Part shown: positions 1 to 6,890 of the stretch, piece after piece
How positions within the stretch are numbered: the first letter of the stretch is position 1
Layout: every line of letters begins with the position of its first letter
DNA from: Anaerolineaceae bacterium
GTDB lineage: Bacteria; Chloroflexota; Anaerolineae; Anaerolineales; Anaerolineaceae
Length of the DNA: 7,760 nt
Reading direction: 5' to 3'
Assembly (NCBI GenBank): GCA_003158355.1
Contig: PMIV01000056.1
Span: 1-7,760, forward strand
The notes under the pieces: model-generated
Seen by the model: the letters and a program-made list of their open reading frames with translations, nothing else
Database searches by the model: none
Told to the model about the DNA's origin: nothing
Translations under genes and position numbers: made by a program

Positions 1-2
1 TC

Positions 3-1850
3 CACGCTGGCGACGACGGGAGCGTTGGAATACCAGTGAATCGATTGGTCATCTGCAGAACCGGAAATATTTGTGGAAATTCCCGAAGCCGTGTATGAAT
101 TATCATCAGTGGAGGCCAATTGGCCAGTGAGGTTGAAGGTGCTACCTACTGTCAGAGAGGTGGGCGGGTTGGTGATGGTGATCTTGTTCACCAGTGAGGT
201 AAATTTGCAGTTGCCGAAATTAGTTTTGGTGGCATTCACCACTTTGGGTAAGACCGTAGTACCGGGGGCGTACGACGAATAACTGGGGTAACCCGCAATC
301 GAACTGCCTTCATTGGGGTCCGTGATCACGGTTGTGGCCGGATTGATGCCGTTGATTGCTTCCTGCAAGGTATATTTTGCATAAGTGTCGAAATCAAAAT
401 TATACAAAATTACTTTACTGGCGGTAGTTTTAGGTAGGGTGATGACAGCAGCAGCAGCCACTGGAACGAAATTGGTGCTGGAGAACAGATCAGTATAAAG
501 TGATTCAGCGACTATATTCACGCTATGGGTGCCAAAATCGGGAACGGTGAAGCCGTTGATCTTGCCGGTGCTATCCGCGACAAGCTTGATGTTCGGTTCC
601 GGTGCTTTCGCGCCGGCTTTACCAATTGTAGTATTGATATTGGTAAGCTGAGTGTTAACTGAAATAGATTTACCCTGCTGCACCAGCCAGCTTTTGTCTT
701 GGAGATCAAGAATGGATGTGCTGCTGGTTACAGCAGGAAGGTCATTCTGATAAACGTTAATTGCTGCAGAAGACGTACCGCCGTTGTTGTTGCTGTACTG
801 CGCATAACGGAAAGCTTGCGGTACAACGATATTGCCGTAACCGAAATCTTGAATGTAAATAAATTTGTGATTGGTGTCGCTAATAGGCAGCGATAATGTG
901 CCTGAAAAAACCGCTTTTATATCTTTGAGTGGAATTGAAGGAGTTGTTGTCGTTGAGTGTTCCAATTTAATACTATATGTAGATGATCCATACATTTTGT
1001 CGTCGGTGAAGGTTATGTTCTTGAAATAGTTTCCTGTGGCATCGTTAAAACTTAGAATACCGTAATTGAGCTGAGTCTCGATATTTTTAAAAGTTATATT
1101 TTCGAAATTATGTTGCCCAGATGATGAAACGAAATTCATAGCCACATTTTTATTTGAATACGAACTGCTACTGGCTCCAACGTTTTGGATGGTACAGTTC
1201 TTCATTACAAAGCCAGTGCTACCGTTACCAAGGGGAAAATGGAAAAAGTAGTATCCGTGGCTATTTGTTGTATCCATATTATAACCACCACCGTCGAAGA
1301 TCAGGTTCTCGAGGTAGATATCCTGTTGATTAAAACCGTTGCGTTCAATTGTGTATATACCGTTAGTTTTATCAGGAGAACGAGTAATCTTCACTGTTCC
1401 TGCAGTTAACCCCACTAAAGAGAGGTTTTCCAGAGAAAAACCGAAGTAATTTGTTGAATCGCTGTCATTGTAAGTTCCATCATCGAAAAAGAACGTTGTA
1501 TTGGCACGCAAAATGCTTTTTAGGTCGTTACCGTTGCTGACAACTGTTGTAACCGGAAAAGTCTTACCCTCAAAGGTGATCGAAGTAGTGCCAATTTTGC
1601 TGCTTTTTTGAGTAACGAAAATGTAGGTTGGGGAAACGCCGGTTGGAGAATCGTCGTCATAAGTATTTGTTGGGGCAAGATAATCAGTTGGTTGTTCGGC
1701 TTGTACGGTAATCAGGCTGCCGCTGATGGTGGGTTGGGTCAGGGAGGTGTCAACAATGGCTGCGGCTTGAACTGGTAAGGATTGGCTATTCCCCAATAGC
1801 CAGGCAAGCGTGAAGATCACAGATAAAAATTTGCGAGCGATGTTCTTCAA
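3..1850 (-). CDS. Secreted parallel beta-helix protein with Ig-like (Big_2) domain, C-terminus cut by window edge
   Basis: The frame runs open from about 1871 to the left edge, so only the N-terminal ~616 residues are present. I place the start at TTG 1850-1848: AGGGAG (1857-1862 on the complement) lies 6 nt upstream, and the product begins with a clear signal peptide, MKNIARK followed by hydrophobic FLSVIFTLAWLLG and a likely cleavage after LPVQA near residue 29. The in-frame ATG at 1871 has no good ribosome site and would put a charged tail before the signal. Residues ~140-340 show repeated short beta-strand/turn units (IYLENLIFDGGG, FVMKNCTIQNV, FENITFKNI, YFKNITFTDD), typical of right-handed parallel beta-helices such as pectate-lyase-like or adhesin folds. 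Near the cut end, KITITNPPTSLTVGSTFNL followed by IHWYSNAPVVASV matches a Big_2 Ig-like domain. The composition is rich in Asn, Ser and Thr. It is probably a cell-surface or secreted protein; no catalytic residues can be assigned, so enzyme versus adhesin is open. Confidence 0.8.
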   Translation of the reverse strand, partial: MKNIARKFLSVIFTLAWLLGNSQSLPVQAAAIVDTSLTQPTISGSLITVQAEQPTDYLAPTNTYDDDSPTGVSPTYIFVTQKSSKIGTTSITFEGKTFPVTTVVSNGNDLKSILRANTTFFFDDGTYNDSDSTNYFGFSLENLSLVGLTAGTVKITRSPDKTNGIYTIERNGFNQQDIYLENLIFDGGGYNMDTTNSHGYYFFHFPLGNGSTGFVMKNCTIQNVGASSSSYSNKNVAMNFVSSSGQHNFENITFKNIETQLNYGILSFNDATGNYFKNITFTDDKMYGSSTYSIKLEHSTTTTPSIPLKDIKAVFSGTLSLPISDTNHKFIYIQDFGYGNIVVPQAFRYAQYSNNNGGTSSAAINVYQNDLPAVTSSTSILDLQDKSWLVQQGKSISVNTQLTNINTTIGKAGAKAPEPNIKLVADSTGKINGFTVPDFGTHSVNIVAESLYTDLFSSTNFVPVAAAAVITLPKTTASKVILYNFDFDTYAKYTLQEAINGINPATTVITDPNEGSSIAGYPSYSSYAPGTTVLPKVVNATKTNFGNCKFTSLVNKITITNPPTSLTVGSTFNLTGQLASTDDNSYTASGISTNISGSADDQSIHWYSNAPVVASV

Positions 1851-1856
1851 TGATTT

Positions 1857-1862
1857 CTCCCT
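1857..1862 (-). promoter_or_regulatory. Shine-Dalgarno AGGGAG deciding a TTG start
   Basis: On the minus strand AGGGAG is followed by 6 nt and TTG (1850-1848). The upstream in-frame ATG (1871-1869) is preceded by a run of A residues and no purine-rich site. This motif together with the signal peptide favours the TTG start of the beta-helix protein. Confidence 0.6.
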
Positions 1863-1988
1863 GTTGCTCATCTAGTTTTTTTACCCAGAACAACGCGATC
1901 GAGTACAAAGCCTGTGAAGTCATTATTTAATTTTTTAGTAACAACCAGTAAAAAGATGAATAAATGAGAGTTTCTTGAAATTGCGGGT

Positions 1989-1994
1989 ATTCTA
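1989..1994 (-). promoter_or_regulatory. Possible -10 element for the beta-helix gene
   Basis: TAGAAT on the minus strand matches the TATAAT consensus at five of six positions and lies in an AT-rich stretch about 140 bp upstream of the TTG start. No good -35 hexamer stands at 16-18 bp (the sequence there is TTTGGG-like), so the call is weak. A second poor candidate pair is TTTACT (1947-1952) with TAAATA (1924-1929), spaced 17 bp. The rest of the gap 1872-2147 holds no gene I can support. Confidence 0.25.
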
Positions 1995-2043
1995 TTTAAA
2001 TTAAAACCAGCCCAAAAATTGGACCGGTTTCGCTACTCGCTCT

Positions 2044-2093
2044 CTGATCATCTCCTCTTTTCCACGGAGAAAGCGACCAATAAAGATGATCAG
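2044..2093. repeat. Inverted repeat with 10-bp perfect arms in the gap downstream of the response regulator
   Basis: CTGATCATCT (2044-2053) is the exact reverse complement of AGATGATCAG (2084-2093), with a 30-nt loop between them. The loop contains a smaller possible hairpin, CTTTTC paired with GAGAAAG with one bulged base. Neither strand has a T tract right after the arm, so this is not a classic intrinsic terminator. It lies between the regulator's stop codon and the beta-helix gene on the same strand, and could be an mRNA structure or a protein-binding site. The arms themselves are plain to see; the function is unknown. Confidence 0.5.
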
Positions 2094-2147
2094 GTCATTG
2101 CTTCCAGATACTTATTTTACATTAATAATCGCAAATTGCTAGAAAAT

Positions 2148-2918
2148 TTACTCAAAATTTACGACCAGTTTGTACCCAAGACGGTCAATATTTTGAATGA
2201 TATCAAAATCAGGGTCAATGTTGAGAAATTCCTTGCGCAGGAGATAAACCAAATATTTGAGGCGATTGCGGACTGAGGTGGAATTTTCTCCCCACACGGA
2301 TTCTGCTAATTCTTGATAGTTAACCACTTTGGGCGCACTCTTGGCCAGGATGATCAGTACTTCGAACATCTTACCGGTCAATTGAATTTTCTTGCCCTTA
2401 TAGTTGACTTCGTAAGTTTTCATGTCAATCGTTAAATTGACTTCAGGGAAAGTCAAAGAGGTGATTGCTGCAGTTTTCTCGACGCGGCGTAAAACGCTAT
2501 TTACCCGTGCGATCACTTCATCATTGTTGAATGGCTTGGTCACAAAATCATCGGTACCACTGCGCAGTGCTTTGACGATTTCTTCTTTCTGATCTACCGC
2601 AGAAAGAATAATTACCGGCACGCTGCTGATCTTGTGAATTTCTGCCAGTGTCTCCATACCGTCCATCTCTGGCATGAGTAAATCCAGGATGATTATTGAA
2701 GGGTTAACCTCAACCAACTTTCGTAATGCTTCTTTGCCGCTCAAGGCACCAGAAACATTAAACCCATTATGGATGAAAATCTGCTTAAGCAATGTAATGG
2801 TATCTGGCTCGTCATCAATTACCATTACCGTTTTCCGGTCAGTTTGTTTTAATGAATCCAAATCTACTCCACTGCCTGTGGGTGAAGTTGTTCTGATCGT
2901 GGAATTCTCTTTTACCAT
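2148..2918 (-). CDS. OmpR/PhoB-family two-component response regulator
   Basis: A 256-residue DNA-binding response regulator, the cytoplasmic output half of a two-component system. The receiver domain (about residues 30-145) has the acidic pair D35/D36, the phosphoacceptor D79 in ILDLLMPEMDG, the switch residues S106 and F125, and K128 in the TKPF motif, so it should be phosphorylatable. The C-terminal part (about 160-255) is a winged-helix domain of the Trans_reg_C type: a beta platform, then LTGKMFEVLIILA, the recognition-helix region NSTSVRNRLKYLVYLLRKE and the wing IDRLGYKL. The first ~28 residues are a polar Ser/Thr-rich extension before the receiver, unusual for the family. ATG 2918 is preceded by GGAG with 8-nt spacing. 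No histidine kinase is in the window, so it is an orphan here. It is divergent from rsmI and lies upstream of, and in the same direction as, the beta-helix gene. The signal and target genes are unknown. Confidence 0.93.
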   Translation of the reverse strand: MVKENSTIRTTSPTGSGVDLDSLKQTDRKTVMVIDDEPDTITLLKQIFIHNGFNVSGALSGKEALRKLVEVNPSIIILDLLMPEMDGMETLAEIHKISSVPVIILSAVDQKEEIVKALRSGTDDFVTKPFNNDEVIARVNSVLRRVEKTAAITSLTFPEVNLTIDMKTYEVNYKGKKIQLTGKMFEVLIILAKSAPKVVNYQELAESVWGENSTSVRNRLKYLVYLLRKEFLNIDPDFDIIQNIDRLGYKLVVNFE

Positions 2919-3022
2919 GTGACAGTCTCCGTGGCAAGTTTCCCTAAAAGATTAAAAAAATTATTCCCACCTTTTGTTATTTTATTGTAACCTTTATGTC
3001 AATTTTTGGAAATTAATTGTGT

Positions 3023-3056
3023 AATTGAATTATATCAATTCTTAAAAGGAAATCAA
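3023..3056 (-). promoter_or_regulatory. Extended -10 promoter for the response regulator, inside an inverted repeat
   Basis: On the minus strand TTGATT (3051-3056) is followed after 16 bp by a perfect TATAAT (3029-3034), itself preceded by TG one base upstream (TGATATAAT, an extended -10). Transcription would start near 3022 and leave a leader of about 100 nt before the regulator ATG. The -10 is the centre of the inverted repeat AATTGA (3023-3028) and TCAATT (3035-3040). A protein bound there would cover the -10, so repression or autoregulation is possible, as an inference. Confidence 0.6.
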
Positions 3057-3093
3057 GCTTAATTCAGAAAGAATCTTCCAGTTTTAGTTAGAA

Positions 3094-3122
3094 TTAATCA
3101 ACCATTGTTGGCGTGATATACT
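3094..3122 (+). promoter_or_regulatory. Extended -10 promoter for rsmI
   Basis: TATACT (3117-3122) is preceded by TG one base upstream, giving TGATATACT. A weak -35 TTAATC (3094-3099) stands 17 bp away. A start near 3129 would give a leader of about 20 nt containing AAGGAGA (3139-3145), a strong ribosome-binding site 4-5 nt before the rsmI ATG at 3150. Confidence 0.6.
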
Positions 3123-3149
3123 GCTACTTATCGATCTCAAGGAGAGAAA

Positions 3150-3860
3150 ATGTTGATCTTAGTCTCAACCCCTATTGGTAACCTGGGTGATATTTCGCAG
3201 CGGGCACTGGATACCCTGCAAAACGCTGACCTTGTGGTCAGTGAAGATACGCGCAAAACCGGGTTTCTGTTAACTCATTTTGGCATCAAGAAGCCTCAGC
3301 TCTCCTTTCGGGAAGATAACGAACAACGGATTCTGCCAAAATTAATGGACGAACTTGCCACCGGCAAGACGATCGCGCTGGTCACGGATGCCGGTACGCC
3401 CTCAGTATCCGACCCTGGATTCATATTGGTACGGGCAGCATTGGCGCAGGGGATCGCCATCACCGCCGTGCCCGGGCCGACCGCGCTGATCATGGCAGTC
3501 GTTCTTTCGGGATTACCGGTACACAGCTTTACCTTCCGCGGGTTTGGACCGCGCAAGCACGGTCCGCGTAAACGTTGGCTGGCGGTGGATGCCGCCTCGC
3601 CGCATACCTTGATATTCTATGAAAGCCCGCATCGTTTACAGGCATTTATGGAAGACGCCCTGGAAGTCTTTGGTGATCGCCAGGCGGTAGTGGCGAACGA
3701 CCTGACTAAAAAATTTGAAACCCTGCTGCGCGGCAGCATCGCTGAGTTGATCGAAATGATCAAAAAAGAACCCCCGCGCGGCGAATATTCAGTGGTGATC
3801 GCTGGAGCGGGGGATGTAGCGCATGTAGACCCGGATGATGACGGGAAAGACGAAGCCTAA
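3150..3860 (+). CDS. rsmI: 16S rRNA (cytidine-1402-2'-O)-methyltransferase RsmI
   Basis: A 236-residue protein of the tetrapyrrole (corrin/porphyrin) methylase fold. RsmI uses S-adenosylmethionine to methylate the 2'-OH of C1402 in 16S rRNA, a residue in the P-site part of the decoding region. Family motifs appear in order: [11 protein letters not shown] (6-16), SEDTR (31-35), [13 protein letters not shown] (78-90), VPGPTA (107-112), FRGFGP (129-134), FYESPHR (156-162), NDLTKKFE (183-190) and PRGEYSVVI (209-217). It is shorter than E. coli RsmI (about 286 residues): it stops soon after GEYSVVI with a short acidic tail, lacking the C-terminal helical extension. FRGFGP has Gly where most homologues have Leu (FxGFLP). 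The start follows AAGGAGA at good spacing. Its TAA (3858-3860) overlaps the TAG of the convergent transporter gene. Confidence 0.95.
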   Translation: MLILVSTPIGNLGDISQRALDTLQNADLVVSEDTRKTGFLLTHFGIKKPQLSFREDNEQRILPKLMDELATGKTIALVTDAGTPSVSDPGFILVRAALAQGIAITAVPGPTALIMAVVLSGLPVHSFTFRGFGPRKHGPRKRWLAVDAASPHTLIFYESPHRLQAFMEDALEVFGDRQAVVANDLTKKFETLLRGSIAELIEMIKKEPPRGEYSVVIAGAGDVAHVDPDDDGKDEA

Positions 3861-4612
3861 GCTGTGGGGAAAATATTAAAGCGAGTATGGGTGTCGTAGT
3901 AATCTTCGTTTTCAGCGTGTTTCAGCTTAGCGACGACCCAGTAAGTGACCGGTGTGAAGATCACTTCGATGCTGACTTTAAAAATGTAATTCGTGACCAC
4001 CAGAGTCCAGAACAGACTCCAGGGGAAGACTGAAAAGGCGCAGGACACTGCGATAAAAATGAGGGAATCGATGGCTTCACCTACCAGGGTGCTGCCGATG
4101 GTTCGAGACCAAAGCCATTTTCCGTGAGTGAGCACTTTCATTTTTGCCAGGATCACCGAGTTTGTGAATTCACCGGCGAGATAGGCCGAGAGGCTGGCAA
4201 TGACGATGCCGCCAGTGCTCATGCCGCCCAGTACATTATTAAATGCGGCCTGTCCGGTTTGAGCCTGCCAGGTAGCCTCGCCGGGCATGATGCGTATCAG
4301 CCATAAGACAACCGCGCTGAGAACCAGGCAGGCAAAACCCGTCCAGATGACGCGTCGGGAACGCTTGAAGCCGTAAACCTCAGTGAGCACATCACCGAAG
4401 ATATAACTGATCGGGAACAAAATGGTGCCGCCGTCGAAAGCCAGACGCAGACCAAAGATGGAAATACCCCAATCAATGATTTTTGCGGAAGAACCGATAT
4501 TGGAAATGATGAGGACGGTAACAAAAAGTGCCATGACCAGATCAAAATAACGATAAACCCTGGGTTTCTCGTCAGGGTTGGTAAACGGGGAAAGGATTTC
4601 TTTAACAGTCAT
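3857..4612 (-). CDS. yhhQ: YhhQ-family (VUT) queuosine precursor transporter
   Basis: A 251-residue integral membrane protein of the YhhQ/VUT_1 family, whose characterised members take up queuosine precursors (preQ0/preQ1) used for tRNA modification. Hydrophobic segments lie near residues 24-40, 60-76, 88-108, 132-150, 177-195, 198-216 and 215-230. Family motifs are [17 protein letters not shown] (66-82), [18 protein letters not shown] (169-186) and [20 protein letters not shown] (212-231). I use ATG 4612-4610 ([10 protein letters not shown]). A longer in-frame start at 4687 would add 25 residues, overlap the divergent rsmE gene and run through its promoter region. No ribosome-binding site precedes ATG 4612, but TATAAT ends 7 nt upstream, so the mRNA may be leaderless. 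No queuosine genes lie nearby; the neighbours are rRNA methyltransferases. The specific substrate is inferred from the family only. Confidence 0.9.
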   Translation of the reverse strand: MTVKEILSPFTNPDEKPRVYRYFDLVMALFVTVLIISNIGSSAKIIDWGISIFGLRLAFDGGTILFPISYIFGDVLTEVYGFKRSRRVIWTGFACLVLSAVVLWLIRIMPGEATWQAQTGQAAFNNVLGGMSTGGIVIASLSAYLAGEFTNSVILAKMKVLTHGKWLWSRTIGSTLVGEAIDSLIFIAVSCAFSVFPWSLFWTLVVTNYIFKVSIEVIFTPVTYWVVAKLKHAENEDYYDTHTRFNIFPTA

Positions 4613-4616
4613 AATG

Positions 4617-4630
4617 ACAATTATAATTGT
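4617..4630. promoter_or_regulatory. 14-bp perfect palindrome with overlapping -10 boxes between yhhQ and rsmE
   Basis: ACAATTATAATTGT is its own reverse complement and contains TATAAT on both strands (4622-4627 plus, 4620-4625 minus, overlapping by four bases). On the minus strand the box ends 7 nt before the yhhQ ATG, implying a leaderless or nearly leaderless transcript. On the plus strand transcription would start near 4634, leaving about 20 nt before the rsmE ATG at 4656. -35 hexamers are poor on both sides. The two promoters could not easily be occupied together, and the symmetry would also suit a dimeric regulator. Confidence 0.5.
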
Positions 4631-4655
4631 ATTGGAGTGATAATTAAAAACTTTT

Positions 4656-5417
4656 ATGAATCGTTTCTTCCTACCCCCATCGAGCATTCAGGCTGGCTGC
4701 GTTCACTTCAATGAACCGGTATCGCGTCAAATTGTGCAGGTGCTGCGTTTAAAGCCTGACGCGGGAGTGATCGTGCTGGATGGAGCAGGCAAAGAATATC
4801 TGGTGCGGTTGACGGATCTTTCCGCACAAGAAACACTGGGAGAGATCGAAAGCGAGAGTTTAGCAGCCGGTGAACCTAAAACCCAGTTGACCCTGTTTCT
4901 TTGTTTGACCCAGCGGGAAAAATTTGAATGGATGTTACAAAAATGCACAGAAGTGGGTGCTTGCCGGTTTGTACCGGTCATCTCCAGCCGCAGCCTGGTG
5001 CAAAGCGCCAAAGAAGTAGCCAATAAATATGAACGCTGGCAGCGTATTTTGCAGGAAGCGGCCGAGCAAAGCCACCGCGGCAAAGTGCCGAAGCTGGAAG
5101 CGCCGCTGCAATTTGAGCAGGTGTTGAAGGCAACGGAACAGATCAAAGCATGCAAGTTGATCCCTTGGGAAGAAGAAAAGAGTTTTTCGCTGAAGGAAGC
5201 ATTACAAACCCATCCGGCTGGTGAAGTATGTCTCTTGATCGGCCCGGAAGGCGGATTCAGCAAGGAAGAAGTGGCGCTGGCTCAATCAGCGGGCTTCCTC
5301 TCGGTCACACTGGGTAGACGAATATTGCGCATGGAAACAGCAGCAGTCGTTGCCAGCGCGCTGGTATTATACGAACGGGGGGAAATGAACGGCGGTTCAG
5401 ATCAGGCGGCGGGGTAA
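4656..5417 (+). CDS. rsmE: 16S rRNA (uracil-1498-N3)-methyltransferase RsmE
   Basis: A 253-residue SPOUT-class (trefoil-knot) methyltransferase that makes m3U1498 in 16S rRNA, at the decoding end of helix 44, using S-adenosylmethionine. The N-terminal PUA-like RNA-binding part begins MNRFFLPPSS and includes VLRLKPDAGVIVLDG (29-43). The catalytic knot domain shows EKFEWMLQKCTEVGA (88-102), RWQRILQEAAEQSHRG (127-142), LLIGPEGGFSKEE (193-205) and LGRRILRMETAAVVA (219-233), the family's SAM-binding signature. Its length is normal. The MNRFF start matches the conserved N-terminus, although no Shine-Dalgarno stands close to it; GGAG at 4634-4637 is 18 nt away. It is divergent from yhhQ. Its last 21 bp overlap the 3' end of the convergent rsmF gene, with no terminator between them. 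Confidence 0.95.
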   Translation: MNRFFLPPSSIQAGCVHFNEPVSRQIVQVLRLKPDAGVIVLDGAGKEYLVRLTDLSAQETLGEIESESLAAGEPKTQLTLFLCLTQREKFEWMLQKCTEVGACRFVPVISSRSLVQSAKEVANKYERWQRILQEAAEQSHRGKVPKLEAPLQFEQVLKATEQIKACKLIPWEEEKSFSLKEALQTHPAGEVCLLIGPEGGFSKEEVALAQSAGFLSVTLGRRILRMETAAVVASALVLYERGEMNGGSDQAAG

Positions 5418-6890
5418 CAGGTTCTTCAAACGGTCTTTTAGCACTTTGCCGCGCCCGAGCACCAATCCATTTGGGTTGGCAACGATTAAAAGCTGGCTTT
5501 TTGTAAAACCCGAAACAGAAAAATCAAACAGATCTTCGCCGCGCATCCAGGCAAGTGCCTGTTCTTCTGCGAGGGTAATGTTGTGTTGGCTGAAACCAGC
5601 CCCAAAGCGAGAGACCCATTCATGGGAAGGGATCCAACCCTCGGGTGAACTTTCTGCCAGGATCATACCGGCAGATTCGAGCGGCAGCATCGAGAACTCT
5701 TCCATCACTGCTTCAGGAAAAACGAAAAGTTTTTCCAAGCGTGCGACCAGGCGCAGATGATATTTTTCTAAAACTTCTTGCAGATTAAAAGCGAATTCTG
5801 TTTTGAACTGCTGGATGATCTGCTGTTCTTCCAGGCGAGTACAGGCGCGGAAACCGGTGCGTTCCAGCGGCCGTGAAGGTGGCGTTTGCTCAGATGTATC
5901 CATTGGCGCGGTTTTCTCAAGCAGACAGGCAAAAAAGCCGGCGGTGCCCAGGCGGTGCGGCCACAAGCGGACGCTGCGGGTGAGATCACTGGCATAGGCT
6001 TGCTCTCCGTTTTGGGTCAGGCCGGGAGCCGGGCTGGGCAGACGTGGCTGCACATCTACGAGACGGACAGAAGTGCCAAAACGCCGTAGGACTGCATCGA
6101 CCACACCCTCGTCTTCTTCGGGCAGGAGCGTACAAGTGGAATAGACCACCTCGCCGCCCACTTTGACGGCCTGCAGCGCACTGATGAGCAGGGCTTCCTG
6201 TCGTTTGGAAAGTGACGTGCTTTCTTTAGCGGTGACCGGCCGGCTGGAATGCGACTCAGCGGTGCGCAGCCCCTGCATGCTGCACGGGGCATCGATGAGA
6301 GCGCGGTCGAAGACTTCGGGAAACCAGGCGCCCAGCTTTTCGCCGGGGAACTGGCTGATGGCGGTATTCACCGCACCCCAATTTTGCAGCACGATGCGCA
6401 GTGCCGGAATGCGCCCCTGGCTGGAATCGTTGGCCAGCACAAAGCCGTTATCCAGGCTGCGGCTGACGATGTGAGTGGTCTTGCCGCCGGGAGAAGCCGC
6501 CAGGTCCAGGGTCAGGCCGGGGTTAAGCGGGTCGATGGAAAACAATTCGGCGGGCAGCATCGAGGCTGCTTCTTGAATGTAATAAGAGCCCAGATGATGT
6601 TCGGCGGTCTGGCTCACGGGGGTTCCCTGGCTGTCGTCCACGCGAAACCCCTGAGAACAGAAGGGGATCGCTTGAAGCTGCCAATGATACCGCGCCTGCC
6701 AGTTTTGTACTGCCGCCATGTCGGTTTTTAATGGATTGTAACGGAAAGCGGGCAGCAGAGGCCGCTTTACTTCTGCTTCAAGCAAGGTAAATTCCTCACT
6801 GGAAAGCAGCGGTTCAAAATTCAGCAGAGACTTATGAAGGGCGTCTGCAGCGGACAGCTCGGGGATTAAATTTTTATGCTTACGTTTCAT
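5397..6890 (-). CDS. rsmF: 16S rRNA (cytosine-C5)-methyltransferase, RsmF type
   Basis: A 497-residue NOL1/NOP2/Sun-family RNA m5C methyltransferase; the E. coli relative RsmF modifies C1407 in helix 44 of 16S rRNA. Counting from ATG 6890: the N-terminal substrate region has IPFCSQGFRV (75-84) and SYYIQEAASMLPAELF (102-117); motif I is LDLAASPGGKTTHI (128-141); DAPCSMQG (200-207) carries the release cysteine C203; and YSTCTLLPEED (250-260) carries the catalytic nucleophile C253. FFACLLEK closes the catalytic domain near 326. A Pro/Thr-rich linker leads to an RsmF-like C-terminal PUA-like domain with GMILAE, WMRGEDL and LGRGKVLKDRLKNLLPR. This architecture favours RsmF over RsmB. ATG 6890 overlaps the TGA of the preceding gene (ATGA), with AAGGA 3 nt upstream. 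A TTG at 6908 would add six residues and is less likely. Target base inferred from the family. Confidence 0.9.
   Translation of the reverse strand: MKRKHKNLIPELSAADALHKSLLNFEPLLSSEEFTLLEAEVKRPLLPAFRYNPLKTDMAAVQNWQARYHWQLQAIPFCSQGFRVDDSQGTPVSQTAEHHLGSYYIQEAASMLPAELFSIDPLNPGLTLDLAASPGGKTTHIVSRSLDNGFVLANDSSQGRIPALRIVLQNWGAVNTAISQFPGEKLGAWFPEVFDRALIDAPCSMQGLRTAESHSSRPVTAKESTSLSKRQEALLISALQAVKVGGEVVYSTCTLLPEEDEGVVDAVLRRFGTSVRLVDVQPRLPSPAPGLTQNGEQAYASDLTRSVRLWPHRLGTAGFFACLLEKTAPMDTSEQTPPSRPLERTGFRACTRLEEQQIIQQFKTEFAFNLQEVLEKYHLRLVARLEKLFVFPEAVMEEFSMLPLESAGMILAESSPEGWIPSHEWVSRFGAGFSQHNITLAEEQALAWMRGEDLFDFSVSGFTKSQLLIVANPNGLVLGRGKVLKDRLKNLLPRRLI

Noticed and set aside
3..1850. Beta-helix protein as a specific polysaccharide lyase
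   Set aside because: No catalytic residue pattern of a known lyase family can be picked out in the visible part, so only the fold is claimed.
2011..2022. CCAA-AAA-TTGG small inverted repeat as a terminator for the response regulator
   Set aside because: The stem is only four base pairs and no T tract follows it, so it cannot be supported as an intrinsic terminator.
2019..2276. Plus-strand open frame of 85 codons partly in the gap downstream of the response regulator
   Set aside because: It begins at TTG with no ribosome site, its second half is antisense to the well-supported regulator gene, and the product matches nothing I recognise.
4613..4687. N-terminal extension of the transporter to 4687
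   Set aside because: It would overlap the start of rsmE and consume the divergent promoter palindrome; family members start near the [10 protein letters not shown] position.
4727..5263. Long minus-strand open frame (178 codons) inside rsmE
   Set aside because: It lies wholly antisense to a clear RsmE, and the product is Cys/Ser-rich with no domain pattern.
6249..6731. Plus-strand open frame (160 codons) inside rsmF
   Set aside because: Antisense to conserved RsmF motifs; no ribosome site and no recognisable family.
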